From: Kiritimatiellia bacterium
GTDB lineage: Bacteria; Verrucomicrobiota; Kiritimatiellia; RFP12; UBA1067
Direction: 5' to 3'
DNA length: 29,117 nt
NCBI GenBank assembly: GCA_017547265.1
Contig: JAFYQC010000081.1
Location: 1-29,117, forward strand
Each line of letters begins with the position of its first letter. Position 1 is the first letter of the stretch. Under the pieces are notes generated by a model, which searched no databases, was not told the DNA's origin, and was given only the letters and a program-made list of their open reading frames with translations. Below are positions 7,892-15,911 of the stretch, one piece after another. The translations under genes and the position numbers were made by a program.

Positions 7892-8938
7892 TCAGTGCTT
7901 GATTTGCCTCGAAAAATCCATTACATAATTAGCATCGCCCAGTTTCCAAAACACAACATTCGTTCGGCCGTATTTTTTCAAATCCGACAATCTGACATAT
8001 GCTCCAGATTGTAAACCCAAGCGCTTACGGAAATACAATCCCAACTCTGAATTGTCATCCTTTGTCTCAATTGCCTTCCCATGGTCCTGAGCACGGACAC
8101 AGGTCATTACAACATTATCATCAGTGAGAACAGTAAATCTTTCAGCTTTGGGAGGAAAGAAATCAGATCGATAAACATTTGACGGCAATCCAATATAAGA
8201 TTGATTCGGATTCCTCCGTGAACGCCCAGATTTTCGAGGCTTGCCACTAGGACGAACACCCCAATTCAATCTTGATCCATTACCCGTCTTCCCAGTTTTA
8301 GTCAACAATGATACTTCCAGCTTAGGACATAAATAATATTCAGAAGACTCATCATCCTCTATAGAAAACTTCGCCGACTTACAATTAACCAACTGCTGTT
8401 TCTTCGTGCGCTTGAAATCTTTTCTTACATCAACATTTTCACAGTCTATTGCTTTAGACTTCGCTTCCTCAAAAAACGTCAACGCTGAAAGCGGATCACA
8501 CTCGGTTAAAGTTTCAATTCGTGTCGGAGACTTAAACGCCCTTTCTGAATAATTTGCGGAACCCATGAACGCCCGAATCGGCTTATCCCCCTTACACCAA
8601 ACATAAACTTTAGAGTGCACAGACAAAGGCGCTTTCACATAAGAACAATCAAATGACCCATTAAATTTGAATTCTCTCTTTTCACGTAGCGCTTTAAAAC
8701 CTGAATCATACACTTCCGACACACCACTCTCCCCGGCCATCCCATATACAAGATCAATGTTTAACGGCAATGCATATCTCAGCTTTCGTGACAAACGCCG
8801 AACCGACATAAGATGCGCCACAGCCATTGCCGGCGTCGCATATCCGGAAACTATTTTCAATGTATCTGGCTTCTTTTGATTCTGTAGCGGATCCAGAAGC
8901 GCAAATTCGAACAATTTCCGAGAAACAACAGTCCTCAT
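7892..8938 (-). CDS. PLD-type restriction endonuclease, NgoFVII/BfiI-like
   Basis: The N-terminal domain has one phospholipase-D (HKD-type) motif: VHSKVYVW followed by GSANYSERAF. Counted from the longer frame at 8962, the residues are H116, K118 and N137. Single-motif PLD nucleases such as BfiI dimerise to build one metal-independent active site. The C-terminal part (about 215-356) has 'RLNWGVR', 'YIGLPSNVY', 'FTVLTDD', 'LGLYFRKRLGL' and 'VVFWKLGDANYVMDF', the pattern of the B3/NgoFVII C-terminal DNA-recognition domain. ATG 8938 has a strong GGGAGG 5 nt upstream. ATG 8962 would add 8 residues and overlap the methyltransferase stop (ATGGCTAA). Its cognate protection is most likely the methyltransferase directly upstream. 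The recognition site cannot be read from sequence. Confidence 0.85.
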   Translation of the reverse strand: MRTVVSRKLFEFALLDPLQNQKKPDTLKIVSGYATPAMAVAHLMSVRRLSRKLRYALPLNIDLVYGMAGESGVSEVYDSGFKALREKREFKFNGSFDCSYVKAPLSVHSKVYVWCKGDKPIRAFMGSANYSERAFKSPTRIETLTECDPLSALTFFEEAKSKAIDCENVDVRKDFKRTKKQQLVNCKSAKFSIEDDESSEYYLCPKLEVSLLTKTGKTGNGSRLNWGVRPSGKPRKSGRSRRNPNQSYIGLPSNVYRSDFFPPKAERFTVLTDDNVVMTCVRAQDHGKAIETKDDNSELGLYFRKRLGLQSGAYVRLSDLKKYGRTNVVFWKLGDANYVMDFSRQIKH

Positions 8939-8954
8939 ACCTCCCTCCCACGCA

Positions 8955-10055
8955 TTAGCCATGTTTCATGATGCGTTCCGGCAAGTTGCTATCCATATGT
9001 GGATAATAAACGCCAGCAAAAGTCTTTAGAATAGCCTCAAAAATAATCTTTGCTCCTTTACAAGGAACCGCCATACCGATCTGCTTGCGCACCTCTTCCT
9101 TACTACCCTTAAACTCATAGTCGTCAGGGAACGTCTGAAGTCGCGCGCGTTCACGATTAGTCAACGCACGACACTCCTTCCAATGATACATATGCGTACC
9201 ACCGCCGCCACTACCTGTAACAGTGTAAGCCGGTTTGTTCGGATCAAGCCGCTTGTAAATCTGACTGATTCTCGCACCCTTAATCTTCAATCTCAGATGC
9301 TCTGGAAGCTTTGCCGTAAACGCATTCTCCCCCGGCTTTGTATACTTCAGTCTTTCAACAACCAATGCCGACTGCTTAGTGGGTTCATTGTTTAGAGCAT
9401 CCGACCCAATTGGCGGACGCTCAATGGCAGACCTGCACGACACATCCACCTTCTCATATGGCTTGGTGGAGGGAATCTTATATTCCAATTTGAGGTCTTT
9501 ACGAATGCCAACGATGATTACACGATGCCTCGCTTGCGGCACTCCGTAATTCTCAAAGAAATAGTAATTTGGATACAGATCATAGCCAGCATCATACAAT
9601 GCCCTCAAGATCATATCAAACGCCTTGCCATCATTCGCAGACTGAAGTCCTCCGACATTCTCGGCCAAGAACCATTTCGGCTTACACATTTTAAGAACCT
9701 TGACACCATATTGGTATAATGGGCCGAAATTGCCGTCAACTCCCTTTTGTTCACCGACCATGCTAAAATCATTGCAGGGAAAGCCGAACGCAAGTCCATC
9801 AATATCTGAAATGTCCTTGAGCTTCTTCAAATCCAACGTGCGAATATCCGCATGAACAACAGTCGCAGACATATCTTCACCACAGATATTGCGCGAATAA
9901 GTTTTACACGTAGCGGCGTCGTAATCTGTCGCCCATGCATGTTGGATAGAATATTCAGCCCCGTTATTTTTCACAGAGCCAGCCATGCGCGCACCACATG
10001 CGAGACCTCCCGGTCCACAAAATAACTCTCCCAGTCGAAACTTGATTTTCTCCAT
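8955..10055 (-). CDS. dcm: DNA (cytosine-5)-methyltransferase 2, paired with the PLD endonuclease
   Basis: The 366-aa protein carries the C5-methyltransferase motifs in order: I 'LFCGPGGLACG' (11-21), IV 'GFPCNDFS' (catalytic C94), VI 'ENV' (132-134), VIII 'QARHRVIIVG' (174-183), IX 'RALTNRERARLQTFPD' (296-311) and X 'QIGMAVPCKGA'. Motif IV has PCN instead of the commoner PCQ, and motif X has GMAVPC where GNAVPP is usual; both are mild departures. The target-recognition region (about 185-290) is short and includes a Gly-rich 'GSGGGGTHMYHW'. It is followed almost directly by the PLD nuclease gene, so the two probably form a classical R-M pair. A GAGG lies about 9 nt before ATG 10055. Confidence 0.9.
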   Translation of the reverse strand: MEKIKFRLGELFCGPGGLACGARMAGSVKNNGAEYSIQHAWATDYDAATCKTYSRNICGEDMSATVVHADIRTLDLKKLKDISDIDGLAFGFPCNDFSMVGEQKGVDGNFGPLYQYGVKVLKMCKPKWFLAENVGGLQSANDGKAFDMILRALYDAGYDLYPNYYFFENYGVPQARHRVIIVGIRKDLKLEYKIPSTKPYEKVDVSCRSAIERPPIGSDALNNEPTKQSALVVERLKYTKPGENAFTAKLPEHLRLKIKGARISQIYKRLDPNKPAYTVTGSGGGGTHMYHWKECRALTNRERARLQTFPDDYEFKGSKEEVRKQIGMAVPCKGAKIIFEAILKTFAGVYYPHMDSNLPERIMKHG

Positions 10056-10071
10056 TGTATCAAATCCTCAT

Positions 10072-10935
10072 TTATGCCACTTTTTTATAGGCGTACACGT
10101 ATTCTCCTGGCCTTAATACTGCTTCATAAAAACCAATGTGCGAAGCTTCCTTCAACTTCTTCAAGTCACTTATCAAACGGCTTGCCCGTTCACGATCTAC
10201 GCGAGGACCAAAATCGACACGGCGAACGCACACATGACCAAGGCGAGCCATGACGATCTCTTTCCCGGATGAGCTCACTTTCTTATGTAGATAGTTATGT
10301 TCACCATTCTCGGCATACTCTCGGGGGACGAACATGCGAACTTCATTCTCATACCCCCAAGCTTCCCCCTTGGTGTAAGACAACAGGTCGATATAATCCG
10401 TAACCTCATCGCCTCGAAAGAAATCTTTCATCTGGCTACAATCAAACGTTGGGATCTTATCTGTGTAATTGACTTCTCTCACGTAATATGGAGAATCGCC
10501 AGATTCCTCGGGCATATTAAATGTAATTTTTACGCCCTTCCCCGAATCAGCATAATGAGACCAAAACAAAACATCCGATGTTGGCTTTAGTCCGCGTTCC
10601 TTAACAAGGCACATAACGAACATTCGATCATCAAACGCTCCGATCCAAGAGGCGTCGATGGATTCACTTAAGGTCTCGGAATAGTCTAGAAAGATTGCCG
10701 CCTCTGTAAGTCCCGCCTGCATCTCAGGAGAAGAGATATTCCAGTTGCGGATCTTCTCAAATTTCAATCGCTCATAATTATCGTGTACATACTTGCGCAA
10801 AGGCGCTTCGTAATTTATGTACTTTCCTCGACATTCGAACGGATCGTTAAACTCCGAAGGATGACTTACCTTATAAAGGCCAGTCCGCAACGACTCCTCC
10901 GCATAATCAAACTTCATATACCGACAACAACGCAT
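10072..10935 (-). CDS. DUF2971 protein
   Basis: The 287-aa soluble protein has the DUF2971 pattern: 'CRYMKFDYAEESLRTGLYKVSHPSEFNDPFECRG' near the N-terminus (in the family RF..P..FNDPFE) and, about 130 residues later, 'VLFWSHYADSGKGVKITF' (family W.HYA....G.cl.F). The family's biochemical role is not established; it recurs in accessory and defence-associated loci. The start could be ATG 10935 or TTG 10947, which directly follows the TGA of the receiver gene; ATG is preferred. Wedged between the phosphorelay genes and the R-M pair, it may be an additional effector or adaptor, but nothing in the sequence shows its activity. Confidence 0.8.
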   Translation of the reverse strand: MRCCRYMKFDYAEESLRTGLYKVSHPSEFNDPFECRGKYINYEAPLRKYVHDNYERLKFEKIRNWNISSPEMQAGLTEAAIFLDYSETLSESIDASWIGAFDDRMFVMCLVKERGLKPTSDVLFWSHYADSGKGVKITFNMPEESGDSPYYVREVNYTDKIPTFDCSQMKDFFRGDEVTDYIDLLSYTKGEAWGYENEVRMFVPREYAENGEHNYLHKKVSSSGKEIVMARLGHVCVRRVDFGPRVDRERASRLISDLKKLKEASHIGFYEAVLRPGEYVYAYKKVA

Positions 10936-10947
10936 TTTCGTTCGCAA

Positions 10948-11868
10948 TCAAAGCTTCCCGATTACAGGTTCGAGCTCCTCAGAAAGTGCCATCAGCTGCA
11001 CCCGAAGCTTTCTAAAGTCATCTGCGGAATACCCTTCTGGGTGTGTTGTGTCTCTGTCAAAATACAGCTTGTGGTCATCCTCACTTATATTGTGCTGCCG
11101 ATGCGCAAAAACGTTACGAACTCGCTGCAACTTGTACAAATTAGAATCATCGCCGAAAAGCTTCTCTCCCTGCGGATGCACTTCCTTAAAAGTTTTTCGC
11201 ACCGCATCAAAAATCACATCTCCTTTTAATATTGCCCTTTTACAACGCGCAATGTTTAATTTCACCGCACCATGCGTTTTCCCAAGCGCAAAATCAGATT
11301 CCAATTTCTTAATAGTTTCAACTATTTTCTCTGCCGTTGCTTGCGCTTCTGAATCCGCAGATGTTTCGACCAATTCCGCCAAGACAGTTCTCAATCGCCC
11401 TTCAAGAGTGCTCATGTATTGAAGCGCATATCCCCGCATGTTATTAACATCAAAAACCCTCGCAACTTGCGCCTCGACGATGCGAATCAAGTCCGTATCC
11501 ATGCCATCGCGATTAAGGATATAAACGCCATCCACATGACCCTTTCGCAATGCTTGCCAAAGTATATTCACATTCGCCGTACTATAATACACCATGTCCG
11601 TGAAGATCTTCTTCTGCCTAAACATCGATGCAAGATGCGCTCCCTTCAACCCACCTTCCAGCTTGTGGTCGAACATGATCAGATCATATTTATTATACAC
11701 CCGCATCTGCTGACAAAGCACTTCAATTATCTCATCGTTGACTCTCTTATGATAATCCACTTCTATCCCGAAACCCAATTCACGTAGTTGCTTAGTCAAC
11801 CGACGCTGGAATCGTCCCTGACTCCGTTCATCATCATCAAACCACAAGATTGAATATGAATTCTTCAT
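10948..11868 (-). CDS. Receiver (CheY-like) domain protein with C-terminal HEPN-like RNase motif
   Basis: Residues 1-140 look like a divergent receiver domain: the acidic pocket 'ILWFDDDE' (D11-D13), the phospho-acceptor candidate D67 in 'YDLIMFDHKL', and S96/T97 in 'MVYYSTANV'. The conserved Lys after strand 5 appears replaced ('GVYILNRDG', N119/R120). Residues ~150-306 are helical and hold 'RVRNVFAHRQ', where R251-x4-H256 is the HEPN ribonuclease signature, with Asn after the Arg as often seen. The output domain is thus probably an RNase-like HEPN rather than a DNA-binding domain. The ATG overlaps the stop of the upstream kinase-like gene (ATGA), a strong sign that the two act together. Receiver call firm; HEPN call rests on the motif and helical context. 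Confidence 0.75.
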   Translation of the reverse strand: MKNSYSILWFDDDERSQGRFQRRLTKQLRELGFGIEVDYHKRVNDEIIEVLCQQMRVYNKYDLIMFDHKLEGGLKGAHLASMFRQKKIFTDMVYYSTANVNILWQALRKGHVDGVYILNRDGMDTDLIRIVEAQVARVFDVNNMRGYALQYMSTLEGRLRTVLAELVETSADSEAQATAEKIVETIKKLESDFALGKTHGAVKLNIARCKRAILKGDVIFDAVRKTFKEVHPQGEKLFGDDSNLYKLQRVRNVFAHRQHNISEDDHKLYFDRDTTHPEGYSADDFRKLRVQLMALSEELEPVIGKL

Positions 11869-14177
11869 TTTTTAGGAATCCTAATTACAAAGGCCAACCC
11901 TCGTCCATCCTGTTTTGTGGACAACTCTATGCTCCCACCTATTTCTTTCAGCATCTTCTGACAAAAATACAAACCTAAACCAGAGCCATCTGTACGCGAA
12001 TAAGCTTTCTCGAAAATTCTATCGACATCAACATCCGCAGCCAATCCCCGGCCATCATCCCGCACTTTAACAATCCAATCCCTCCCTGTAGAAGTTAACT
12101 CAAAGACAATAGATTCAGCATCTGCTGTTTTTGCATTACCTACAAGGTTATCAATCACAATGCCAAGGCCCAAAGGTTTAAAATGCGCGATTGCATTCTG
12201 AATTTTTGATCTGAAATCAATATCTATATACTGGATGTTTGCCTTTGCAATTCTTTCGATATAAACCCTAAAGAACTGCACCAGATCGCCTTCAACCTCA
12301 TCAGCTTCAAAGCGAAAATTCCCCGAAATAGCAAATCTTGAAAGCGACTGAAGATTTTCGATCTGCTCCATTAGATCATACAATGCCTCGGACATCTCCG
12401 AATTTTCAGCATAAACCGATTTAAAATCCGTTATAATGTCCTCCAATGACATCCGCGCGGTCTTTAAATTGCCTGCAATGTCATGAATAAAATTCTCGTA
12501 AAATTCACTGCCCCGCGACTGCTGCGAAATCAAAATGGCATTGCGTTTTTGCTCTTCCTTGTATGCCGTAGCATTTCGTCGGGCGTCTTGGCTAGCCCGT
12601 TCTGCAGCGGCCTCTGCGGCTTGCCGTGCGCTTTGCTCGTTCTGCGCCCGTTGCTGCTCCTCGCGTAATTTCTTCTGGAGCTTCTGATATTTCTCTTCAG
12701 CAACATCAACCTTATGTAAAAGCTCTTGATCGCCAGTACGCTCTGCAACCTCACGCAAGTCATTCAAGGATTCACCATATGCTTCGGACCGTGCATTAAG
12801 AATTGAAATCAAATCACGATTATACGAGAGAATTTTGATCTTTGACGAAGCTGTCATATCACGTATCAACCGGATAATACGCGAGCGTGTTTCAGCTTGA
12901 CTCAACAAATCAGGCGTCAGCTTCTCATTGTCCTCAGGTGTCAACCACGTAACCCGTGTTACATATGCTTCAAGACGTTTTATTGATGCCAAAGCAAACG
13001 ATCTCAATGCATCCACAGTTGGAGATCCAACTAGGCCCTCTCGATTAGAAGCCTCCTGAAAAACACTTCCATCATCGCCTACACGAACACAACCAAGCAA
13101 ATCTCGCGTACCAAGATAACGATTATATCCTTGTTGCTTACGCCGATTGACCCCCCAGAAATCATCTGTTTCGTCACCAACAGGATACACCCTGAATCCA
13201 TTATGAATGAGAAAAACAGATCCGTATTCGACCGGGGCGATACCCATCAATTTACGGAACATAATCTTAGATGCACGATTGAGGAAGGCGATATTGCAAG
13301 ATACCTTACACGCGGACAACTCAGTATACGCCTTATTAAGCATCTCCGATATTTTATAAATCTCAACACCTCTGTCAATTAATGTTGTTGTCGCTTCCGC
13401 ATTGGACAACGCAACACTAATGACCGTTGACTGCTCAAAGAACTTGCTGAAAATATTATTACTTACAACCCCATTAACAACACGTTCAGGGCCTTCGGCC
13501 ACGACATCATCCTCTTCTTCACGCTTACAGACTAATTCCAATTCGCGATTCTCTTTCACGCCTGCGAACGGATCAAGGAGCTTCTGCAGCGAATGTTTCA
13601 ACTTTAGCAATTTCTCCCTATCCCAGGATTCATATTCGCGCAGTTCCGTAATTTTCAAAACGGTACCATGCTTGACTGCTGCAGAAACATATCCTCCCAA
13701 CCGATCGAAGCTATCCGTTGGAAAATAGTCCACTCCAATGTCTTTAAATTCTTTCTTGGGGGATTGCTCAAACTTTCCCCAATCAACCAGAATGCTATTG
13801 ACCGTTCTCTGTTCAAGCGGCTTAGTTTGCAGCTGAAGCATGCGCCCTAATCGATCACACGAAAACCGCCCGACGCCCTTGCTCCCCGCGTAAATATGCT
13901 TTTTATTCGGATCTTCCGAACCATCCTTTTTGGCTGAATACGCAACAAATAACCATTTCTTCCGAATGTCTACGTCCGACATCCCCTTGCCATTATCAAT
14001 GATATAAATAGCAGCCGTTTCTTTCTTCTCAAGCTCAAAAACGACCTTGACCTTCGTCGCATGTGCATCAAAAGAATTCTTGACCAATTCAAAAATGGCC
14101 ACGAAGTCATTCGTGATCAAATCACGTCCAATGATGCTCTTCAATCCCGAGCTAATCCTAAACTTAACACTCGCCAT
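11865..14177 (-). CDS. Dual-GHKL protein: Hsp90/MORC-like ATPase plus histidine-kinase-like core
   Basis: The 770-aa protein has two separate ATP-binding GHKL folds. The first (1-~230) has N-box 'ELVKNSFDAHA' (30-40), 'DNGKGMS' (61-67) and 'GSKGVGRFSCDRLG' (98-111), as in Hsp90, MORC and MutL-like ATPases. The second (about 660-770) has N-box 'IVIDNLVGNAKTADA', 'VRDDGRGL' and 'GSGLGLYFCQKML', typical of sensor kinases. Between them lies a long coiled coil (about 485-555) and an H-box-like 'FIHDIAGNLKTARMSLEDII' with H565 as candidate phospho-acceptor. No transmembrane segment is seen, so it is cytosolic. It overlaps the methyltransferase upstream by 14 nt and the receiver gene by 4 nt. GGAG lies 8 nt before the ATG. 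Likely role: ATP-driven sensor that phosphorylates the receiver protein (inferred). Confidence 0.85.
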   Translation of the reverse strand: MASVKFRISSGLKSIIGRDLITNDFVAIFELVKNSFDAHATKVKVVFELEKKETAAIYIIDNGKGMSDVDIRKKWLFVAYSAKKDGSEDPNKKHIYAGSKGVGRFSCDRLGRMLQLQTKPLEQRTVNSILVDWGKFEQSPKKEFKDIGVDYFPTDSFDRLGGYVSAAVKHGTVLKITELREYESWDREKLLKLKHSLQKLLDPFAGVKENRELELVCKREEEDDVVAEGPERVVNGVVSNNIFSKFFEQSTVISVALSNAEATTTLIDRGVEIYKISEMLNKAYTELSACKVSCNIAFLNRASKIMFRKLMGIAPVEYGSVFLIHNGFRVYPVGDETDDFWGVNRRKQQGYNRYLGTRDLLGCVRVGDDGSVFQEASNREGLVGSPTVDALRSFALASIKRLEAYVTRVTWLTPEDNEKLTPDLLSQAETRSRIIRLIRDMTASSKIKILSYNRDLISILNARSEAYGESLNDLREVAERTGDQELLHKVDVAEEKYQKLQKKLREEQQRAQNEQSARQAAEAAAERASQDARRNATAYKEEQKRNAILISQQSRGSEFYENFIHDIAGNLKTARMSLEDIITDFKSVYAENSEMSEALYDLMEQIENLQSLSRFAISGNFRFEADEVEGDLVQFFRVYIERIAKANIQYIDIDFRSKIQNAIAHFKPLGLGIVIDNLVGNAKTADAESIVFELTSTGRDWIVKVRDDGRGLAADVDVDRIFEKAYSRTDGSGLGLYFCQKMLKEIGGSIELSTKQDGRGLAFVIRIPKK

Positions 14178-15363
14178 CGCACATCTCCATCAAGACCTGC
14201 CCCGCCAATTCACCAAACAAAGGCGGAATGGCATTACCGATTTGGGAATAACGCGGCACTTCCAACACGCGCCGTTTACCACCTGTCGTGTACTTGCCCT
14301 TGAACTCGTAATCATCCGGGAATGACTGAATACGGGCATACTCACGCACCGTGAGGATGCGCGGCTCGCAATAGTGGATATAATCATCTGGCAGGGTCGT
14401 CAGTGTCGGTGTTGGACTCCCCGGAATCAGTCGCTTCGTGCTAGACTTGCTCAAACCAAATTTCTCACGATATTTCGACGGAGACAATTTCTCGTCAATC
14501 GCGGATTGGAAACGCTCACGGATGTCTTTTGTATGGTGCGCAAAACGATGGCTGTCTGGTTGCGCCCCACGCTCGACATCCTCGCGCATCAATCGCTGAT
14601 AGGGGGTTGTCGCCGGACCGTATTCGCCGAACTTAAACCGCTTGAATTCCGTCGAGTCATGCTCACCGTACTTTTGCCGAAGATCGGAAATGGCGGAACG
14701 GACCGAAACGCCCTCCTCCGGTAAATGCTTGCCTTGCAAAAACCGACTGCGCTTTCGCTCCAGCAAATCGAAAAACTGGTCTGCTCGAACACCCTGATTC
14801 TGCAAAGCCCTCGACACGCCAATCAAAATGAAGCGCGTTCTCTTCTGAGGCACTCCGTACTGTGAGAAATCAAGTAATTTAAACTGCACATCGTAATGCC
14901 GCTTGCGCAACTCATCCACGACCAGTGACGAATAAAGTTTCTCCTCCCCATTAACCTTGAATGGAATCGTGAATCCCTTCACATTCTCCAACAAGAGACA
15001 TTTGGGCCGAATTGCATCAACCATCTTGATGTATGAAAGAACAAGTTTATTGCGCTTATCCGAATTCCGCCGCCGACCGGCCAAAGAGAAACCCTGACAC
15101 GGAGGACCACCCGCAAGCAGATCAACCTGTCCACGCAACGCCTTCAATTCCTCCTGATGCTCGTCCAAGACCTTGTTGATGTCATGCGCTTTCTGCGACA
15201 ACCAATTCGGCCATTGGAAATGTTCAAGCCTATCAATCAGATTGAATTTAAGGGTTTCAAATGCGTCAACACTCTTTTCAATGGCGAAAAGCCCTTGAAT
15301 CCCAGCCTTGTGCAAGCCGAGAGTCAATCCTCCGCATCCAGAAAAGATATCGACACAATTCAT
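14164..15363 (-). CDS. dcm: DNA (cytosine-5)-methyltransferase 1
   Basis: The 399-aa protein starts MNCVDIFSGCGGLTLGLHKA (motif I). It continues with IV 'GGPPCQGFSLAGRR' (catalytic C89), VI 'LLLENVKGF' (124-132), VIII 'QYGVPQKRTRFILIG' (168-182), IX 'RILTVREYARIQSFPDDYEF', and X 'QIGNAIPPLFGELAG' (374-388). All are canonical. The target-recognition region (about 190-320) includes 'GSPTPTLTTLPDDYIHY'. ATG 15363 is chosen because motif I starts right there and GGAG lies 8-9 nt upstream; the open frame reaches 15456 without family resemblance. It is the first large gene of the operon and is translationally coupled to the dual-GHKL gene. No cognate nuclease is adjacent, so it may protect against another nuclease in the operon or modify DNA for sensing. 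Confidence 0.9.
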   Translation of the reverse strand: MNCVDIFSGCGGLTLGLHKAGIQGLFAIEKSVDAFETLKFNLIDRLEHFQWPNWLSQKAHDINKVLDEHQEELKALRGQVDLLAGGPPCQGFSLAGRRRNSDKRNKLVLSYIKMVDAIRPKCLLLENVKGFTIPFKVNGEEKLYSSLVVDELRKRHYDVQFKLLDFSQYGVPQKRTRFILIGVSRALQNQGVRADQFFDLLERKRSRFLQGKHLPEEGVSVRSAISDLRQKYGEHDSTEFKRFKFGEYGPATTPYQRLMREDVERGAQPDSHRFAHHTKDIRERFQSAIDEKLSPSKYREKFGLSKSSTKRLIPGSPTPTLTTLPDDYIHYCEPRILTVREYARIQSFPDDYEFKGKYTTGGKRRVLEVPRYSQIGNAIPPLFGELAGQVLMEMCDGEC

Positions 15364-15364
15364 T

Positions 15365-15502
15365 TCACATCTCCATGACAGGACCAGGTTTATCACCCAC
15401 GATGGATTTGGAACTGCAATTATGCAAGACAAAGCAAACACTCTGGACGGGACCACGTTCGACCTCGCCTTTGCGCTTCTTTCTGAAGAACAACTCTGCC
15501 AT
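15365..15502 (-). CDS. Possible 45-aa leader ORF before the first methyltransferase
   Basis: From ATG 15502 the frame reads MAELFFRKKRKGEVERGPVQ and on through 'SVCFVLHNCSSKSIVGDKPG' to TGA at 15365-15367, one base from the methyltransferase ATG. It lies wholly within the ~230-nt leader predicted from the promoter at 15599. The methyltransferase ribosome binding site sits inside its last codons, so its translation could gate methyltransferase synthesis. Ribosome binding site support is poor and no family is recognised. It could equally be a chance frame. Confidence 0.3.
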   Translation of the reverse strand: MAELFFRKKRKGEVERGPVQSVCFVLHNCSSKSIVGDKPGPVMEM

Positions 15503-15598
15503 CTATTTTTCTGTTACTATCTCGTTTGTTTTCCTGCTCCGCGGCGGTTCTCGTCGGGGAGCTATGAGGCCAGTAATGTTCCCGTTCTGACAGTGAGT

Positions 15599-15612
15599 AT
15601 TATATCAAAAAG
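15599..15612 (-). promoter_or_regulatory. Predicted promoter of the defence operon
   Basis: The minus strand reads CTTTTTGATATAAT: a perfect TATAAT (15599-15604) with a TGn extension. The same 14-mer precedes hisF (19269-19282). Transcription from here would give a leader of roughly 230 nt before ATG 15363. Two G+C-rich hairpins lie just upstream (15631-15645, GGGGC/GCCCC; 15646-15670, GGGGGT/ACCCCC). Confidence 0.5.
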
Positions 15613-15846
15613 TGCGTTTTTGCGTACGGCGGGGCGTGAGGCCCCGGGGGTGGCGGCACAACCGACCCCCAGAGGTCCTTCCCTCTCCCCGTAGAGCCTG
15701 TACTCGGGATTACAAGTGTCCGACATGATTGCCACGGTAAATTACCACAGTAGTATTCTCCTCCTATGGACGCACACCATACCGCGGCATTTCCGTCGCG
15801 AGCCAGACAGCCATAAACTTTTCGGCTTTCTTTCATATATCTACCC

Positions 15847-15868
15847 ATTCTACATTTTCTACACGGCT
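15847..15868 (-). repeat. Right member of the inverted repeat pair bounding the defence operon
   Basis: The minus strand reads AGCCGTGTAGAAAATGTAGA and continues AT. It matches the plus-strand repeat at 2038-2068 apart from one base and a missing 9-nt unit. Together the two enclose the whole co-oriented gene block, about 13.8 kb. Confidence 0.6.
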
Positions 15869-15911
15869 AAACCGTTTAGCGCGTTTAGTACATGTCGTTG
15901 AGTTCGCAACC

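Noticed and set aside
10948..14177. An ordinary two-component regulator pair controlling a distant regulon
   Set aside because: The receiver protein has no recognisable DNA-binding output domain, and the kinase-like protein lacks a membrane or known sensor domain while carrying a second GHKL ATPase.
15600..15848. 82-aa minus-strand frame between the operon promoter and the right boundary repeat
   Set aside because: It has no good ribosome binding site, a low-complexity proline-rich end that reads through the G+C hairpins, and no family resemblance.
2038..15868. A composite transposon or integrative element
   Set aside because: The end repeats are suggestive, but no transposase, integrase, tRNA target or target-site duplication was seen, so only a bounded cassette is claimed.
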